Source: Clostridiales bacterium (GTDB lineage Bacteria > Bacillota > Clostridia > Oscillospirales > Ruminococcaceae). Taken from it: a stretch of DNA of 6,083 nucleotides. Location: the NCBI GenBank assembly GCA_012800685.1, contig JAAZIT010000180.1:1-6083 (forward strand), written 5' to 3'. Position numbers and translations under genes: made by a program. Shown here piece by piece: positions 4,444-6,083 of the stretch. Numbering within the stretch: the stretch's first letter is position 1; each line of letters starts with the position of its first letter. The notes under the pieces are model-generated. The model worked only from the letters and a program-made list of their open reading frames with translations, did not search any database and was not told the DNA's origin.

Positions 4444-6083
4444 TATATATCCCCTCCTTTGACAAAAAGTCTATAATTTTGAGTGAATCTGTAAACTGCT
4501 TTAAATTTCCAAATATCTCAAACAGATTAACAATACACTTAGAAACCTCGTTTTTATTGTCCCTATTTTTAATTTTATTAGCTTGAAAAATAAGAGCATT
4601 TATCATTTTATTTTTAATTATTACCGTCTCATTGTTTACTGTGATTTTTTTAAGATTGCTTATTAAATTATAAAGATAATTATGTGATAAATCCTCACCA
4701 TAAAGATTTTTAACAACGTCTTCTACAGCCTTTAAATTTTCACATTTATCACCAAAACGATTGGCAACACTTACGCTTCCTCCACCTCTTTTAATCAAAT
4801 TAATTGCAAAGGAATTTTTTTCTGCACAATAATCTTTTGCCTCTTTCTCGGCTTCGTAAACTTGAACCATAACGTCTTTAAGCGGTTGCATAAAGTGGGC
4901 AATCACAATTCCAGCTGAAAAAGTAAAATTGTATCCGAGAGTTTCACGGTATTTTTTATACAGTGTATAAACCGCTGTAAACAGCGTATCTATAGGCAAA
5001 AACATAAGAATATCCTCTCCACCCGCAAAAATACATAATCCATTATTATCTTCAGCAATATCCTGTGCCACCGAAACAAATGAACTTGTTTTCATGCTTA
5101 GTTCATTTTGTTTATCATATGTTTTACATTTATTATAAGCATCGCCCATATTATCACCATCAAGCTTTAAAATTGCATAATATGGTGTAATTTTCACATT
5201 CTTATTCTCAGCATAAAGTTTTTTTGCCCTTTTTATTTGTTCTTCTGGATAATTATCTTCTGAAGGAGTATTTCTATTATATAAATCCATTAGAGCTTCG
5301 CAGGATTCATCTGTTAAGTTTTGCAAATCACCAATTCTACTTTTTAAAAGCATATACGCAACCGAACTAATCTTAAGTTTATAGCCAAGCGCCTCTTTAT
5401 TTTCAATTGTATGAAACATTCTTTTGACATAGGCAAAAGCAGATAGACTTTCTCCGACCTTTAAAGAATACAAATATTCTTTATCTGAAATTTTAATTGA
5501 ATTCTCATAATTCATGTAATCAGGAATATTTTTATTAGCCTTTTCCCTATAGAAAATAGCATTATTATCTGGATAGAGTGAGCATTTCCGCCCTGCATCT
5601 TCATCTATTTGATTAAAACAACGTAGATTTTTAACACTATGCATTTTATTAACTGCTTTTATATATGTAGCAATATCATCAGAATTATCATTATTATCTT
5701 CAAAAAGCCAGTAAATTTCAAGAAAATGTGTGAGCTGATTTTGAATTTCTCTATTAAAAGGAGCCTTTACTTTTTCAAGCACCTTTTGACAGATAGCTAT
5801 AAATTTTTCTTGAATAAACCTTTCAATTTCACTGCCAAAATTATTTTTCTCTTCCTGATTAAAACCCTCAACCCTCGCAATAACCTTGTTTGGAATATTT
5901 AAACTCTGCGTTTCATGTTTTTCCACGTAAGGAATAATTATTTTAACATTATCTTTTTCTTTAAGCTTTAGGATCACCTCTTGCATAAGGTATGAAAGCA
6001 AGAAACTACCTGAATACATATCTCTCATTTTGCGTGAGTTGCTTATCATAGATTTCACAGGGCCTATGGTTATAAAGAACAAC
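4433..6083 (-). CDS. cmr2: Cas10/Cmr2, large subunit of type III-B CRISPR complex (5' end cut by window edge)
   Basis: Cas10 is the large subunit of the RNA-guided Cmr complex. On target RNA binding its Palm domains convert nucleotides into a second messenger. Residue numbers here count from the edge TTG at 6082. The N-terminal family signature is clear (ITIGPV at 4-9, then an RKMRDMYSGSFLLSYL stretch at 17-32). The Palm2 metal motif DGDNMG is at 308-313. The cyclase motif, usually GGDD, reads GGED at 354-357. The zinc-ribbon site is degenerate: the first CxxC reads CSLY (167-170) and the second reads SAFA (214-217). About 549 residues are visible and end at a TAG. The TTG at the edge is probably not the true start, because the frame is still open at the last base. 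Whether an N-terminal HD nuclease precedes this part cannot be seen. The 3' end overlaps cmr3 by 11 bases. Family assignment is very secure; activity of the variant motifs is not known. Confidence 0.96.
   Translation of the reverse strand, partial: LFFITIGPVKSMISNSRKMRDMYSGSFLLSYLMQEVILKLKEKDNVKIIIPYVEKHETQSLNIPNKVIARVEGFNQEEKNNFGSEIERFIQEKFIAICQKVLEKVKAPFNREIQNQLTHFLEIYWLFEDNNDNSDDIATYIKAVNKMHSVKNLRCFNQIDEDAGRKCSLYPDNNAIFYREKANKNIPDYMNYENSIKISDKEYLYSLKVGESLSAFAYVKRMFHTIENKEALGYKLKISSVAYMLLKSRIGDLQNLTDESCEALMDLYNRNTPSEDNYPEEQIKRAKKLYAENKNVKITPYYAILKLDGDNMGDAYNKCKTYDKQNELSMKTSSFVSVAQDIAEDNNGLCIFAGGEDILMFLPIDTLFTAVYTLYKKYRETLGYNFTFSAGIVIAHFMQPLKDVMVQVYEAEKEAKDYCAEKNSFAINLIKRGGGSVSVANRFGDKCENLKAVEDVVKNLYGEDLSHNYLYNLISNLKKITVNNETVIIKNKMINALIFQANKIKNRDNKNEVSKCIVNLFEIFGNLKQFTDSLKIIDFLSKEGIYSDI
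4451..4460 (-). promoter_or_regulatory. Strong ribosome binding site of cmr3
   Basis: On the minus strand this reads AAAGGAGGGG, 7 bases before the GTG at 4443 and inside the 3' end of cas10. It decides the choice of the GTG start. Ribosomes ending at the cas10 stop (4433-4435) would be in place to restart here. Confidence 0.85.

Noticed and set aside
4305..4586. Plus-strand frame of 93 codons across the cas10-cmr3 junction
   Set aside because: It is antisense to the conserved N-terminus of Cmr3 and to the cmr3 ribosome binding site, with no family signature of its own.
5639..5902. Plus-strand frame of 87 codons rich in Phe, Ile and Leu inside cas10
   Set aside because: It is antisense to conserved Cas10 sequence; the hydrophobic look comes from Lys and Glu codons on the other strand.

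Overview
The window is visibly AT-rich, at about one-third G+C judged by eye. It uses ATG and GTG starts behind purine-rich Shine-Dalgarno sites. This base composition, and an acetyltransferase that resembles clostridial proteins, suggest a low-GC Gram-positive host (Bacillota, Clostridia-like). That is inference; nothing here fixes the species.

The right four-fifths (about 1223-6083) is one minus-strand operon encoding most of a type III-B (Cmr) CRISPR-Cas effector complex. The gene order is cas10/cmr2 (cut by the right edge), cmr3, cmr4, cmr5 and cmr6. The genes overlap by 8-11 bases, or are separated by 12 bases between cmr3 and cmr4, so they are almost certainly co-transcribed and translationally coupled. 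By family knowledge, Cmr4 copies form the backbone along the crRNA and cut target RNA, and Cmr5 copies form the second filament. Cmr3 and Cas10 hold the 5' crRNA tag end, Cmr6 (with Cmr1) caps the 3' end, and Cas10 senses target RNA and makes a nucleotide second messenger. No cmr1, cas6, cas1/cas2, CRISPR array or signal-activated effector gene is visible, so these must lie beyond the right edge or elsewhere.

The most notable feature of the complex is Cas10. The usual four-cysteine zinc ribbon has lost three of its four cysteines, and the cyclase motif reads GGED instead of GGDD. The other metal-binding palm motif (DGDNMG) and the Cmr4 catalytic aspartate are kept. Whether this Cas10 has an N-terminal HD nuclease domain cannot be decided, because the gene runs off the window.

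The left fifth (1-1222) is decayed, mostly non-coding sequence. It holds a strong terminator-like hairpin (984-1025) downstream of cmr6 and a GNAT acetyltransferase gene that appears broken by two single-base frameshifts (pieces at 731-975 and 336-683). Two further inverted repeats could terminate transcription, and a very short hydrophobic ORF lies near the left edge. The Cmr operon therefore ends next to degenerating accessory DNA, and no further defence gene follows it in this window.
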